DNA of 64,000 bases from Gammaproteobacteria bacterium. Its GTDB lineage: Bacteria > Pseudomonadota > Gammaproteobacteria > Pseudomonadales > Azotimanducaceae. The DNA lies in assembly GCA_002690865.1 (NCBI GenBank), contig NZGG01000024.1:1-64000 (forward strand), given 5' to 3'. The notes below the pieces were generated by a model. It was not told the DNA's origin, ran no database searches, and was given only the letters and a program-made list of their open reading frames with translations. Below, piece after piece: positions 55,765-64,000 of this stretch. Made by a program: the position numbers and the translations under genes. Positions within the stretch are counted from its first letter, which is position 1. Each line of letters begins with the position of its first letter.

Positions 55765-56451
55765 TTATTTGATTTCGTCGCTTTCAATCTTCCCATCATG
55801 CAAGTGAATCAATCTTCTGGCACGGTCCATTATGTTTCTATCATGGGTAGAAAAGACAAAAGTCATATTCTGCTCTTCATTTAACCTCCGCATTATGTCT
55901 AATAGTGAGGCGCCCGTTGCTGAATCGAGATTCGCCGTTGGCTCATCTGCTAGAATTATGTCCGGGCCAGAAGCCATCGCCCGAGCAACCGCGACCCTTT
56001 GTTGTTGGCCTCCTGACAACTGCGCAGGCCGACGATCGCCAAGGCCCTCAAGCCCAACCAAGAACAACATCTCTCGAACTCTTTCATGACGCTTACTAGC
56101 GGGAATGTCTTGCAGCAACATAATATATTCAATGTTTTCCTCTGCTGACAAAACGGGTATCAAATTATAGGACTGAAATATAAACCCTATGTGATCTCGC
56201 CTAAAATCGGACAGCTCGCGGTTAGTCATCTCGGCAATATTCATACCCGAGAGCAATATTTTCCCTGAAGTCGGGTTATCCAGACCTCCAACTAACTGCA
56301 GGAATGTAGTCTTTCCTGAACCAGAAGGTCCGATCACAGCAGAAAATTCGCCTGGCTTTATTTGAATGGAAACATCATCAAGAGCTGCCGCTCTAAGATC
56401 ATCTTCCCCAAAAAAACGGCAGATGTTCTCTGTCTCTATTACGTATTCCAT
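55765..56451 (-). CDS. ABC transporter ATPase, LolD/MacB type
   Basis: The 228-residue ATPase has Walker [10 protein letters not shown] (41-49), the signature [14 protein letters not shown] (near 145), Walker [12 protein letters not shown] (near 166) and a H-loop STHD. It matches the LolD/MacB/FtsE branch that drives FtsX-type permeases without itself moving a substrate across the membrane. ATG 56451 has AGGAG overlapping the permease stop. It powers the two permeases upstream. Confidence 0.95.
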   Translation of the reverse strand: MEYVIETENICRFFGEDDLRAAALDDVSIQIKPGEFSAVIGPSGSGKTTFLQLVGGLDNPTSGKILLSGMNIAEMTNRELSDFRRDHIGFIFQSYNLIPVLSAEENIEYIMLLQDIPASKRHERVREMLFLVGLEGLGDRRPAQLSGGQQQRVAVARAMASGPDIILADEPTANLDSATGASLLDIMRRLNEEQNMTFVFSTHDRNIMDRARRLIHLHDGKIESDEIK

Positions 56452-56459
56452 AGTAGCTC

Positions 56460-57677
56460 CTACAAGGACCTATTAAGTGCATTTACGGGCATGATACGAG
56501 CGGCAAAAATCGAAGGATAAATGGCAGAAACGAGTACGAGTAAAATCACGCAGAGAGGAAGTACAGTAAATTGTTCTAATGCAACCTTGGTATGAATGCC
56601 CTGCAGGACTACACCACTTACCTCATAGGTACCAAAATGAATGCCATTGATAGCAAACCAAGAATTCACAAAGTAACCCAAAACAGCACCTAAGACACAG
56701 CTAACAATGGCAAGCAGAAGCGACTCCAGCATCACCAAACTCATAAGCTCAGAGCCGCTAGTACCTATAGCTTTAGCAACGCCGAACTCATAGAGACGTT
56801 CGTAAATCGACATAAATAAGGAGTTAACCACTCCAAAAATTGCCAGTAGAAACAGTATCGATCCTATAATAATAGTCGCGTAGTTACTCATCCCAATGAG
56901 AGAGGCAATAGAAGGATTAAAGTCTAACCAACTCAATACCTCTAAGTCCTGTTGATTAATTTCCTGGTAAAAGGAATGTTCCGGATCCAATGCATACTCA
57001 GGATTCTTGAAACGTACTGCGATTTGATGGATCCCATTATTCAACCCAATTAGATGTTGAGCAATATTAATATTAATAAAACTCAAACTATTATCTAACT
57101 CCGGTAGCCCAAACTCAAAAATACCGGAAACTCGAAATAATTCCTGACTTATCTCGTCAGTATCCACCTCTACTGCTGTAATTACGATCCGATCACCGAG
57201 AGAAACCTCCAATGTATCTGACATTGGCTTACCAATGAGAATCTCTCTTTTTAGGCCAGATAAGTAAGCACCATCAATTATTGCGTTTTTAATTTTACTT
57301 ATATCTGTCTCCTGAGTCGCATCTACCCCATAGATTAAACCACTCGTAATATTGTAGGGAGAAGCCACCATGCCACCTAAAAGTACTCGTGGAGCATATG
57401 CCTCGACGTCATTATTTAGAAGGATTTGGGTAATAATAGACTCTGGCTTAGCAATAAATATCTTCTCATCCAACTCATCGAAGAAGCCCTTCTTATGTAT
57501 TTGAGCTTCACCAGATAGGGTCTGCGTGACGCTACTTACTAAATCCTCCTGCATCCCCTTGATCATACCGTCAGCGAGTATTAAAGAAACGAGAGTAAAA
57601 CTCAAAAGCATCACAGTCAGCAAGGTGCGGCGTTTGTTTCGAAACAAGTTTCGCCAAGCCAGTTTAAGAACTAACAT
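56460..57677 (-). CDS. FtsX/LolC-type ABC permease
   Basis: The 405-residue permease starts LKLAWRNLFRNKRRTLLTVM, an FtsX/MacB signature, followed by an N-terminal helix, a periplasmic core domain (about 45-270) and three C-terminal helices (near 270, 320 and 370). It is related to the permease upstream and probably forms a heterodimer with it. It starts 2 bp after that gene's stop. Proteins of this type extract lipoproteins or drive mechanotransmission from the inner membrane. Confidence 0.92.
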   Translation of the reverse strand: MLVLKLAWRNLFRNKRRTLLTVMLLSFTLVSLILADGMIKGMQEDLVSSVTQTLSGEAQIHKKGFFDELDEKIFIAKPESIITQILLNNDVEAYAPRVLLGGMVASPYNITSGLIYGVDATQETDISKIKNAIIDGAYLSGLKREILIGKPMSDTLEVSLGDRIVITAVEVDTDEISQELFRVSGIFEFGLPELDNSLSFININIAQHLIGLNNGIHQIAVRFKNPEYALDPEHSFYQEINQQDLEVLSWLDFNPSIASLIGMSNYATIIIGSILFLLAIFGVVNSLFMSIYERLYEFGVAKAIGTSGSELMSLVMLESLLLAIVSCVLGAVLGYFVNSWFAINGIHFGTYEVSGVVLQGIHTKVALEQFTVLPLCVILLVLVSAIYPSIFAARIMPVNALNRSL

Positions 57678-57679
57678 AT

Positions 57680-58909
57680 TTAATGGCTACTCATCGCCGA
57701 TCTAGGTGTGATAGTGCAGGCCCTCAGACCAGGTATAATTGTCACAAGAGATGAAAATATATAAATAATTAGTGCTGGGATGATCAGTACAATTGAGCTT
57801 ACTGTGCCTTTCAATTCATATAACTGCACACCACCCATATCAATCGGCTGCGGCAAAAGAAAACCTACTTGCGTTAAAAAAATCAGCAGTGGAATTGTGA
57901 GTATAAGGCCAAATAAAATACTAAGGGTTGTCAGCAGCATCGTTTCAATAAAAATCAGCTTAAAGATATCAACAGGACGACTACCGATAGCTCTTAAGAC
58001 ACCAAATTCTCGAGTTCTTTCTAGAACCGACATCAGTACCGTATTAAGAACACCAATACATACCAGAAAAATAATGATTCCCAGTATAAAGTAGTTCCCC
58101 TGTTGGTCAGCCCGCATTGATTTATAAAAACTAGATTCAACCACTTGCCACGGCGATACCGTCAGCCCATCTACAACATGATCAATATCTTCTTGGAAGG
58201 AATTAGCAATTGTCCTACTTTTGCTAACGTCATCAGTCAATAATGCATATTCGTGCACCTCATCATAAATGCTAAGAAATTCTTGGGCAGCACCTAAAGG
58301 AAGGTAAACAACCATATTGTCAAAAGATGACTTATTTCCAACTGTAGCCACCACCTCAAAAAGGTCATTAGCAGTCGAACCATCAGCACCTTGAGAGATC
58401 AATACAATCTCATCACCAACCCCAATATCCAAAGTGCGGGAAACCCCTGCACCAATCATGACCTTAAAAAAACCACTTTCGGTCATTTTTTGGTCAAAAT
58501 ATTTACCTGATTGTACTTTTTCCTTGAGTCTCGATGTTTTCGATTCGAGCAGAGGATTAACACCGATCACCGAAACAATAGATGTCTCGCTTCCTGAATA
58601 AGCAAGCGCAGGCGCAAAAACTCGAGGCGAAAAGCTTTTAATCCTATTTTCTGTACCAAGTAAGGCCTCAATCGAATCAAGACCCTCTATCGTTTTATAG
58701 ACCTTAGGCCGCTTATGATAATCTCCTGCATGAATTTGAATATGACCCGTATGATTACGAGTAAAAAAATCAATAGCATTGCCATAAGTACCCTCCGTCA
58801 ACGAAAATGAAAAAACACTGATGACAAAACCACCTGTCATACTCAGACCAGTGAGTAATGATCTGCGCTTTTGGCGCAGGATATTTCGAAATGCAAGTTT
58901 CAGTATCAT
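57680..58909 (-). CDS. FtsX/LolC-type ABC permease
   Basis: The 409-residue permease begins LKLAFRNILRQKRRSLLTGL, with the same architecture as the neighbouring permease: helix, periplasmic core domain, three C-terminal helices (near 280, 325 and 375). I placed the start at ATG 58909, which shares a base with the stop of the LolA-like gene (TGATG), better than TTG 58912. Its pairing with a paralogue recalls LolC/LolE. Confidence 0.92.
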   Translation of the reverse strand: MILKLAFRNILRQKRRSLLTGLSMTGGFVISVFSFSLTEGTYGNAIDFFTRNHTGHIQIHAGDYHKRPKVYKTIEGLDSIEALLGTENRIKSFSPRVFAPALAYSGSETSIVSVIGVNPLLESKTSRLKEKVQSGKYFDQKMTESGFFKVMIGAGVSRTLDIGVGDEIVLISQGADGSTANDLFEVVATVGNKSSFDNMVVYLPLGAAQEFLSIYDEVHEYALLTDDVSKSRTIANSFQEDIDHVVDGLTVSPWQVVESSFYKSMRADQQGNYFILGIIIFLVCIGVLNTVLMSVLERTREFGVLRAIGSRPVDIFKLIFIETMLLTTLSILFGLILTIPLLIFLTQVGFLLPQPIDMGGVQLYELKGTVSSIVLIIPALIIYIFSSLVTIIPGLRACTITPRSAMSSH

Positions 58910-59652
58910 CAAAAACGGCTCGTGAGATTTCTGCGAGTAAAGAGATTTCTTTTGACATCGGGGGGATCGAAGTGAAGGTTTGTATACTCTATAATTGTTT
59001 TATACCCGGGCCTATTAAATGGGATTACAGAAATCCTTGAAGGCAAAAGTATGCCTTCAAATTCCTCCCTCTTACCGAATTCCATTAGGCGTATCTTTCT
59101 ATCTTTTTCGTCATAAAAAATCTGCTCGCTAGGAAGCATTGCCTGACGATCAACAATGTAATCAATTTTTGCCCAGACCGTAACGGTTTCTGGTTTCGGA
59201 GACAAAGTAATACGATATTCAGACTCACTAGTCTCCAAAGATAAATCATAAGCATCAATCAGTTCTGTTTCCCGAAGAAGATCATCGTTAGTAACGTCAC
59301 TGCCCATCCAAGAGCCCATCATCATCGAGGGCGGAACTTTGATGACTTTGTTAATTTTCGGAAAGTAGTTCCACATCTCCCGCTCTCTTTTTAAAGTAGA
59401 GATCCCCGATTCTTTTTTTGGTTCAAGTATTCGGTATAAAGAATAATCTTGACCCAGTGATGCACTGCTCATCTTGAGGACGCGTTCATGTCGTGGCGTA
59501 ATTATTATCATCGTTAAGTTAGCACGAGAGGCGCTCCCTCTATAGAGGTACTCCATTTCTTCAATTATTCTTTGTGCCCGTGAAGATGAATCATCAGCGT
59601 ACAACATTGGGGAAAATAGTATAAGGAAGGATAACCAGTAGACCATCTGCAT
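58909..59652 (-). CDS. LolA-like outer-membrane lipoprotein-sorting protein
   Basis: The 247-residue product has a signal peptide (VYWLSFLILFSPMLYA) and the beta-sheet architecture of the LolA/LolB-like 'outer membrane lipoprotein-sorting' family (COG2834). It has TLKREREMWNYFPKINKVIK and MMMGSWMGSDVTNDDLL, motifs common in that family. It would act as a periplasmic carrier between the permeases and the outer membrane. A second ATG at 59646 has AGGA at a better spacing than the first at 59652, so the real start may be there. First gene of the five-gene operon. Confidence 0.85.
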   Translation of the reverse strand: MQMVYWLSFLILFSPMLYADDSSSRAQRIIEEMEYLYRGSASRANLTMIIITPRHERVLKMSSASLGQDYSLYRILEPKKESGISTLKREREMWNYFPKINKVIKVPPSMMMGSWMGSDVTNDDLLRETELIDAYDLSLETSESEYRITLSPKPETVTVWAKIDYIVDRQAMLPSEQIFYDEKDRKIRLMEFGKREEFEGILLPSRISVIPFNRPGYKTIIEYTNLHFDPPDVKRNLFTRRNLTSRF

Positions 59653-59738
59653 TCCTAATCATTAGGCTTTAGTAGATTATAACAGGACAAAATAATAGGA
59701 TCTTATTGTCACACCCCCGTTTAATCAGAGAGAGTAAG

Positions 59739-60671
59739 ATGGATTTTGGAGTACAAGTCAACGTTTACCGGGTCACATGGCAGGATATAGTCAAGTCAGT
59801 TCAGACCATGGAAGCGGGTCATTGGGATAGCATATGGTTTGCAGATCATCATATACCGCCAGGAGGAGGTGGAGATGATATTGAAGAATCGAAAAATGCT
59901 TTCGAAGGCTTGACCACCATTGCTGCTATCGCGGGGATGACAAAAAAATTACGCTTAGGAAATCTGGTGTTGGGTAATACTTACCGAAACCCCGGACACA
60001 CAGCACTGATCGCAGGAACCCTCGATACGATTAGTCAAGGACGTTTTACCCTGGGTATTGGGGCGGGGTGGTATGAACGAGAACATACAGCATATGGTTG
60101 GCAATTCCCATCTATGAAAGAACGACAAGATCGACTCGAGGAAGCATGTGAATTAATCAGGCTTTTATTTCATCACCATGAACCGGTCGACTTTCAAGGT
60201 AAATATTATCAGTTGAGTCACGCACAACTCTCGCCCGCAAATCATGATAGCAGCAAACCAATCCCCATTATGGTGGGCGGTACTGGCCCCAAGCGGACAT
60301 TACGCACTTTGGCTCGCTACGGAGATGTGATGAATCTAGACGGCTGGGAAGGGGGAGGTCTTAAACTAGAATATTATAAGTTTAAGTCCAATATTCTCGA
60401 AAAACATTGCGAAGAATTTGGAAGAGATCCAAATGAGATTCGTAGAACACTTACTATGCCTTGCTTGATCACGAATGATAAAGCACGAGCAGATGCCATG
60501 ATTGCAGAATATGGCGAGGGGACAGTGGCAGGCTCAAAGCAATATGTTATTGACCGTATTGGTGAATTCGAGGAGGCAGGTATAGAAGAAATAATGTTTG
60601 GATATTTTCCGACAGGCAATTCTGACGTACTAGAACGTTTCGAAGAGCAAATCATCAAGGCCTTTAGGTAG
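59739..60671 (+). CDS. Luciferase-like (LLM) flavin oxidoreductase
   Basis: The 310-residue TIM-barrel protein has MDFGVQVNVYRVTWQDIVKS, WFADHHIPPGGG, LRLGNLVLGNTYRNPGHTA, TLGIGAGWYEREHTAYGW and IPIMVGGTGPKRTLRTLARY. These fit the F420/FMN-dependent luciferase-like monooxygenase/reductase family. Whether it uses F420 or FMN cannot be read. ATG 59739 is preceded by AGAGAGAG. It is divergent from the LolA-like gene and convergent with the porin. Confidence 0.9.
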   Translation: MDFGVQVNVYRVTWQDIVKSVQTMEAGHWDSIWFADHHIPPGGGGDDIEESKNAFEGLTTIAAIAGMTKKLRLGNLVLGNTYRNPGHTALIAGTLDTISQGRFTLGIGAGWYEREHTAYGWQFPSMKERQDRLEEACELIRLLFHHHEPVDFQGKYYQLSHAQLSPANHDSSKPIPIMVGGTGPKRTLRTLARYGDVMNLDGWEGGGLKLEYYKFKSNILEKHCEEFGRDPNEIRRTLTMPCLITNDKARADAMIAEYGEGTVAGSKQYVIDRIGEFEEAGIEEIMFGYFPTGNSDVLERFEEQIIKAFR

Positions 60672-60758
60672 GAAGGAACGGATTAACCTCAAAGTGTGCA
60701 TAAGGACCGCGGGCCAACCATCCAGCGATCCTATATGCAATTGACAAGCTAATGTGAA

Positions 60759-61421
60759 TTAGATTGAAATCCCGTAAGCTGCAACAAACGTTGTTTTAGG
60801 CTCGGTTCCAGTGAAATCAATCCATGTGCTCATAGTAAAGGAGATATTATCATTATAGGAGTAGCTGATATCGAGATGCGTAGCGTCCGTGTCATCTCCA
60901 AAATCGTGATCCCCAATGGCAAAAGTGAAGTCTCCTGCTGCTAGTGATGCGTTAATGTAACTGTAGTCTTCAGAAGCTGCATATCCGCCCGTATCACCGG
61001 CGATGTTATCATAGTAGCTGACGCTTACAGGACCGTACCCCAGAGTCAATATAACTTCTACAAAGTCTCCGATGTCTCCATCTGTCTCAGAGAAATCGCC
61101 AGTAGGGTAAAGATAGTTGGTGACATTAATATCAAAGCTTAGATCGCCAACCTCACCACCAAACCCTGCAAACAGATCAAATTCTGTACCTGCTGTTGTA
61201 TCACCTGAGGAAATCCAAAGGCCGGCATAAGCTCCGCCCTCGCTGAAAGAAATATCCGCTGATGCTGCGGGCGTGCCTGACCCCAAGTCGTAACCTCGCC
61301 AGAGGTATGAGGTAGCGACTGATGCAGACGCCGAAATTTCGGCATTAGCTGCTGGAATTATCGTGCCAGCACTTAGAAACAATGCAAATACTCCGGCAAG
61401 AATTTTTTTTGAGAAAGTCAT
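60759..61421 (-). CDS. TorF-like/Gcw_chp putative outer-membrane porin
   Basis: The 220-residue product has a signal peptide (SKKILAGVFALFLSAGTIIPAANA) and the family start ISASASVATSYLWRGYDLGSG, a hallmark of Gcw_chp/TorF putative porins. Alternating polar/hydrophobic strands and an acidic surface follow. Ligand unknown. ATG 61421 has GGAG six bases ahead and is better supported than the ATG at 61433. Confidence 0.9.
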   Translation of the reverse strand: MTFSKKILAGVFALFLSAGTIIPAANAEISASASVATSYLWRGYDLGSGTPAASADISFSEGGAYAGLWISSGDTTAGTEFDLFAGFGGEVGDLSFDINVTNYLYPTGDFSETDGDIGDFVEVILTLGYGPVSVSYYDNIAGDTGGYAASEDYSYINASLAAGDFTFAIGDHDFGDDTDATHLDISYSYNDNISFTMSTWIDFTGTEPKTTFVAAYGISI

Positions 61422-61625
61422 ATTTTGCTCCATGATGAACTTCGTGTATTTAACGCTGGCCCCCACACAAAGTGTAACCAGTCTACAGGTTGGAAAGCAT
61501 TATCCGGGCCACTTTTAGAATTTCTTTAAAAATCAGATGTTTATTTATTCAATTGTCTGCTATCAAACGTGGTTAAAGCAAAGAATGCACTTATGTAGTG
61601 CGTTTTGCACTAATTCGGGCCAAAA

Positions 61626-63245
61626 TTATTGTGTAGCTATAAATGGTCCGTCAACGCAAATTCTCCTGCCATCAGGGGAATAACACGCACCGCAAATACC
61701 AACACCGCATTTAGTCATATAATCAATAGCGCTAAATATTCTATCTCTACTGACAAATTCTGACTCTACTTCCTCAGCCGCGTGAACCATTGCAGCAGGA
61801 CCACAGTTAAAGAAAAGGGCTGACTCAATATCTTCCCTCGCTTCAAGTTCCTGCCTCAACAACTCTGTAACTAAACCGTGATAGCCAGCAGAGCCGTCAT
61901 CCGTAGCGATTACAACTTCAGCGATTGCTCTACACTCATCCAAAAAATAGAGTCGTTCTTTACTCCTCGCCCCAAGAAAGACGGTTGCATTACCAAAATC
62001 GCGAGCGAGCTGATAAATGGCCGCTAGACCAGTACCACCAGCAACGGCTATGACCTTGTCGTCTTTTGCCGGTTCAATCGGCTTTCCATAAACCCCTCTA
62101 ACAAAAACACCATCTCCAGGCAGCAATTTCAACAATGCATCAGTAAAAGTACCTACGTTGATCACAGCTAAAGAAAAAGGATCATCCGTTAGTGCAGAAA
62201 ATGGTTTTTCTCCCACACCAGGAATCCAAACGAATACGAACTGTCCCGCCTTTACTTTTAACTTACCATCAAAGGTAAGGACAGAAATATCCTCTGTTAC
62301 TCGCATATTCTTAACCAGAGTATAAGCTTCAAATCCCATAGGGATATCGTACTTAATTAACTCCGCACTCTTATTTCTGTTCTCGGCCAAGTCAGCTTCA
62401 ATCGCCTTAAAGTATCCAGTGATTGAAGTGGAATCCATTCCAGTCAATGCCGAACCGACCCCGAAGATGTCCGCCCCCTCGCTCGCAAACGCCCTAATAT
62501 CATTGGCGGAACTAATTCCCCCGCAACCAATTATCGGTATATTTACAGCTTCGCGAATTTCCCTGACGCACTTAAGGGCGATAGGTAGAATGCCTTTCCC
62601 CGACATGCCTCCCAACGTATTGGTAAGCACAGGATTACCATATTCAGTGTAATAAGCGGGGCCCACCGTATTGATAGCACAAATCGCATCAGCACCACCT
62701 TCAGCTGCAGCTATCGCAATTTCAGCAATACTTGGTACGTTGGGAGTTAACTTAGGTATGACAGGAACGTCAACAGACTCCTTAATAGCTCGTGTTATAT
62801 CTTTCACAAATGCAGCATCTTGGCCCATATCCATGCCATAGCCTTGAGCATGTGGGCACGATAAATTGATTTCTAGTCCGTCAGCGTGCGGAGCTAGCTT
62901 TTGAGCGACTGCTACTAACTCTTCAAGTGATCCTCCAAAAATGGAGCACAACAAAAACCTGTCTTCGGGCACCTCGAGATAAGAAAACTGTCTCGCAGCT
63001 TCTTCAACTCCAGGATTGGTTAACCCCACTGCATTCATAAAACATCCAGGACCGTACTGCGTCAAAATCGGTTCCCGATTTCCTAATCTCGAAACAAGTC
63101 CGATACTTTTCGTAGTCATCACGCCTATTTGCGGAACATGATCGAACAAATAGCGAATAATAGGAGTTGCAGTACCAACAACCCCAGAAGGTATGGTGTA
63201 AGGGCCTGAAATTATCTTGCCCAGAAACTCGTAGCTTTGGCTCAA
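61626..63245 (-). CDS. Dihydroorotate dehydrogenase type 1B fused to PyrK-like electron-transfer module
   Basis: The 539-residue protein has an N-terminal FMN TIM barrel (about 1-290) with LEINLSCPHAQG (Cys130 at the catalytic-base position of class 1 enzymes), IPKLTPNV, NTLGGMSGKG and GCGGISSANDI. It is followed by an FAD/NAD ferredoxin-reductase part (about 310-505: VIAVAGGTGLAAIYQL) and a 2Fe-2S motif with Cys513, 518, 521 and 530. In class 1B enzymes PyrD and PyrK are normally separate chains; here they are one. It oxidises dihydroorotate with NAD+. Start is TTG 63245; there is no in-frame ATG before it. Confidence 0.9.
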   Translation of the reverse strand: MSQSYEFLGKIISGPYTIPSGVVGTATPIIRYLFDHVPQIGVMTTKSIGLVSRLGNREPILTQYGPGCFMNAVGLTNPGVEEAARQFSYLEVPEDRFLLCSIFGGSLEELVAVAQKLAPHADGLEINLSCPHAQGYGMDMGQDAAFVKDITRAIKESVDVPVIPKLTPNVPSIAEIAIAAAEGGADAICAINTVGPAYYTEYGNPVLTNTLGGMSGKGILPIALKCVREIREAVNIPIIGCGGISSANDIRAFASEGADIFGVGSALTGMDSTSITGYFKAIEADLAENRNKSAELIKYDIPMGFEAYTLVKNMRVTEDISVLTFDGKLKVKAGQFVFVWIPGVGEKPFSALTDDPFSLAVINVGTFTDALLKLLPGDGVFVRGVYGKPIEPAKDDKVIAVAGGTGLAAIYQLARDFGNATVFLGARSKERLYFLDECRAIAEVVIATDDGSAGYHGLVTELLRQELEAREDIESALFFNCGPAAMVHAAEEVESEFVSRDRIFSAIDYMTKCGVGICGACYSPDGRRICVDGPFIATQ

Positions 63246-63317
63246 TGGAAACTCATCGGGAAAACGTGAATGCTATGATAGCAGGGGCTATCAAGCTAGA
63301 CACTCTTAAACCGAAAA

Positions 63318-64000
63318 TTACCAGTATCCCTCTTGAGAAAAGCGTGCCCAAGGCTCATGGTCACCAATACCAAATCCCGTTATCATCCCATCTTTTTGGC
63401 GCTGCAGAAAATCAGGGAATTCTTGGAGGGGGGGGATACGATCGATTGCATCTAACCAGCCTTGATTATCGTAAGAAATCTGGCAATGTCTAAAGATCCC
63501 ATCCTCAATCAGCCCGTAACACGCAGCGTTTCTTCCACATCGATTTTGACCAACGCTCCCTGGGTTTATGAACTCTTGCCCGTTAACCATTCTCCGAAAC
63601 TGGATGTGTGAGTGTCCGAAAAGCACGTATTTGCAACTACTCCCGTTCGCTAACTCTATAAACTTCTCATCAGGTGTATCAGGCACAAGATGTCTTACAC
63701 CCCCTGGCAAAAAGCCGTGACGAAGCAACATGCGAATACCATCTTCTTCAAACTCTCCCTCGGGATGAAAAGTTTTCACATAGTCATAGCCCGCAGGGTC
63801 AAGATGTTCCCGAATCCATTTACTATACGCCAGCCAATGCGGTGGCCACCCATCTAGCAGAAGCATGGAGGAGTCAAGCAATTCATAGTCATGATTACCT
63901 AATATATTGATACCTTGTGGCATGCCTTTCATCAACTCAATAGTCTCATTAGCTTGTGGGCCAGGAAGCACCGCATCTCCCAAGAATATAGTCCTATCAG
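63318..64000 (-). CDS. Metallophosphoesterase, YfcE-like (5' end beyond window)
   Basis: Partial gene: the reading frame is open to base 64000 (DRTIFLGDAVLPGP), so the N-terminal metal motif lies beyond the window. Visible parts are GDAVLPGP, GNHDYE, LFGHSHIQFRR and NPGSVGQ, the calcineurin-like phosphoesterase metal set, typical of YfcE-type phosphodiesterases. The C-terminal about 60 residues are not recognisable. Its substrate is unknown. Strand is minus; it reads toward the PyrDK gene. Confidence 0.88.
   Translation of the reverse strand, partial: DRTIFLGDAVLPGPQANETIELMKGMPQGINILGNHDYELLDSSMLLLDGWPPHWLAYSKWIREHLDPAGYDYVKTFHPEGEFEEDGIRMLLRHGFLPGGVRHLVPDTPDEKFIELANGSSCKYVLFGHSHIQFRRMVNGQEFINPGSVGQNRCGRNAACYGLIEDGIFRHCQISYDNQGWLDAIDRIPPLQEFPDFLQRQKDGMITGFGIGDHEPWARFSQEGYW

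Noticed and set aside
1-64000. tRNA genes, rRNA, CRISPR arrays, insertion sequences, prophage
   Set aside because: Looked for in the sequence; none found. Spacers carry no cloverleaf, spaced direct repeats or transposase frames I could support by eye.

Overview
The window reads as part of a bacterial chromosome, most likely from a marine, heterotrophic gammaproteobacterium. This placement is inference. It rests on a 285-residue RpoH with the proteobacterial RpoH box, two TonB-dependent receptors, Fur-type operators, FtsX-type envelope ABC permeases, a YefM-YoeB pair, AT-rich spacers and many acyl-CoA genes. I saw no tRNA, rRNA, CRISPR array, insertion sequence or phage gene. The DNA is dense with protein genes and contains one clearly decayed gene at the left end.

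Layout. 1-1250: a rotted class III CoA-transferase gene. 1282-9251: rpoH, a Nudix hydrolase, a SulP/STAS anion transporter, a MaoC-like protein, a BtuB-like TonB receptor, and a Ca2+/Na+ exchanger overlapping a HAMP-only membrane protein. 9252-11652: a spacer with a strong Fur-like site and a 14-bp palindrome, then an exported protein of unknown family and a YdjM-type membrane protein. 11721-24266 (minus strand): nine co-directional genes in reading order M16 peptidase, amidohydrolase, two SDRs, nitroreductase, acyl-CoA carboxylase beta and alpha, PpiC-type isomerase, HupE/UreJ protein. 24440-25786 (plus): a hisG-hisI pair. 25790-31632 (minus): a tandem CoA-transferase fusion followed by a single-chain acyl-CoA carboxylase. 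31843-34958: a perfect Fur-like palindrome, a large cysteine-paired TonB receptor and a strong intrinsic terminator. 35035-38499: a TPR lipoprotein and an FG-GAP/ASPIC lipoprotein, translationally overlapped, with a small lipoprotein on the other strand. 38583-52854: mixed acyl-CoA, amino-acid and detoxification metabolism (CoA-transferase, cyclophilin, quinone reductase, FAH hydrolase, two aminotransferases, cold-shock protein, glyoxalase II, sulfatase, ACAD10-type kinase, acyl-CoA ligase, SMP-30, GlcG/HbpS). 52971-53578: a YefM-YoeB toxin-antitoxin with its TGTACA operator. 54642-59652 (minus): a five-gene LolA-like / FtsX / FtsX / ATPase / beta-barrel operon. 59739-64000: an LLM oxidoreductase, a TorF-like porin, a PyrD-PyrK fusion and a partial metallophosphoesterase.

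How it fits together. The central theme is CoA-thioester metabolism: two different biotin carboxylases, two intact CoA-transferase genes and one dead one, an acyl-CoA ligase, a hydroxyacyl-CoA-type kinase and MaoC/SDR enzymes. Next to these sit iron-responsive outer-membrane uptake genes. The best candidates for a little-described system are the five-gene envelope ABC operon (54642-59652), whose five products would span both membranes, and the carboxylase/tandem CoA-transferase pair beside the Fur-regulated receptor (25790-34958). The PyrD-PyrK fusion is the most unusual single-gene architecture.
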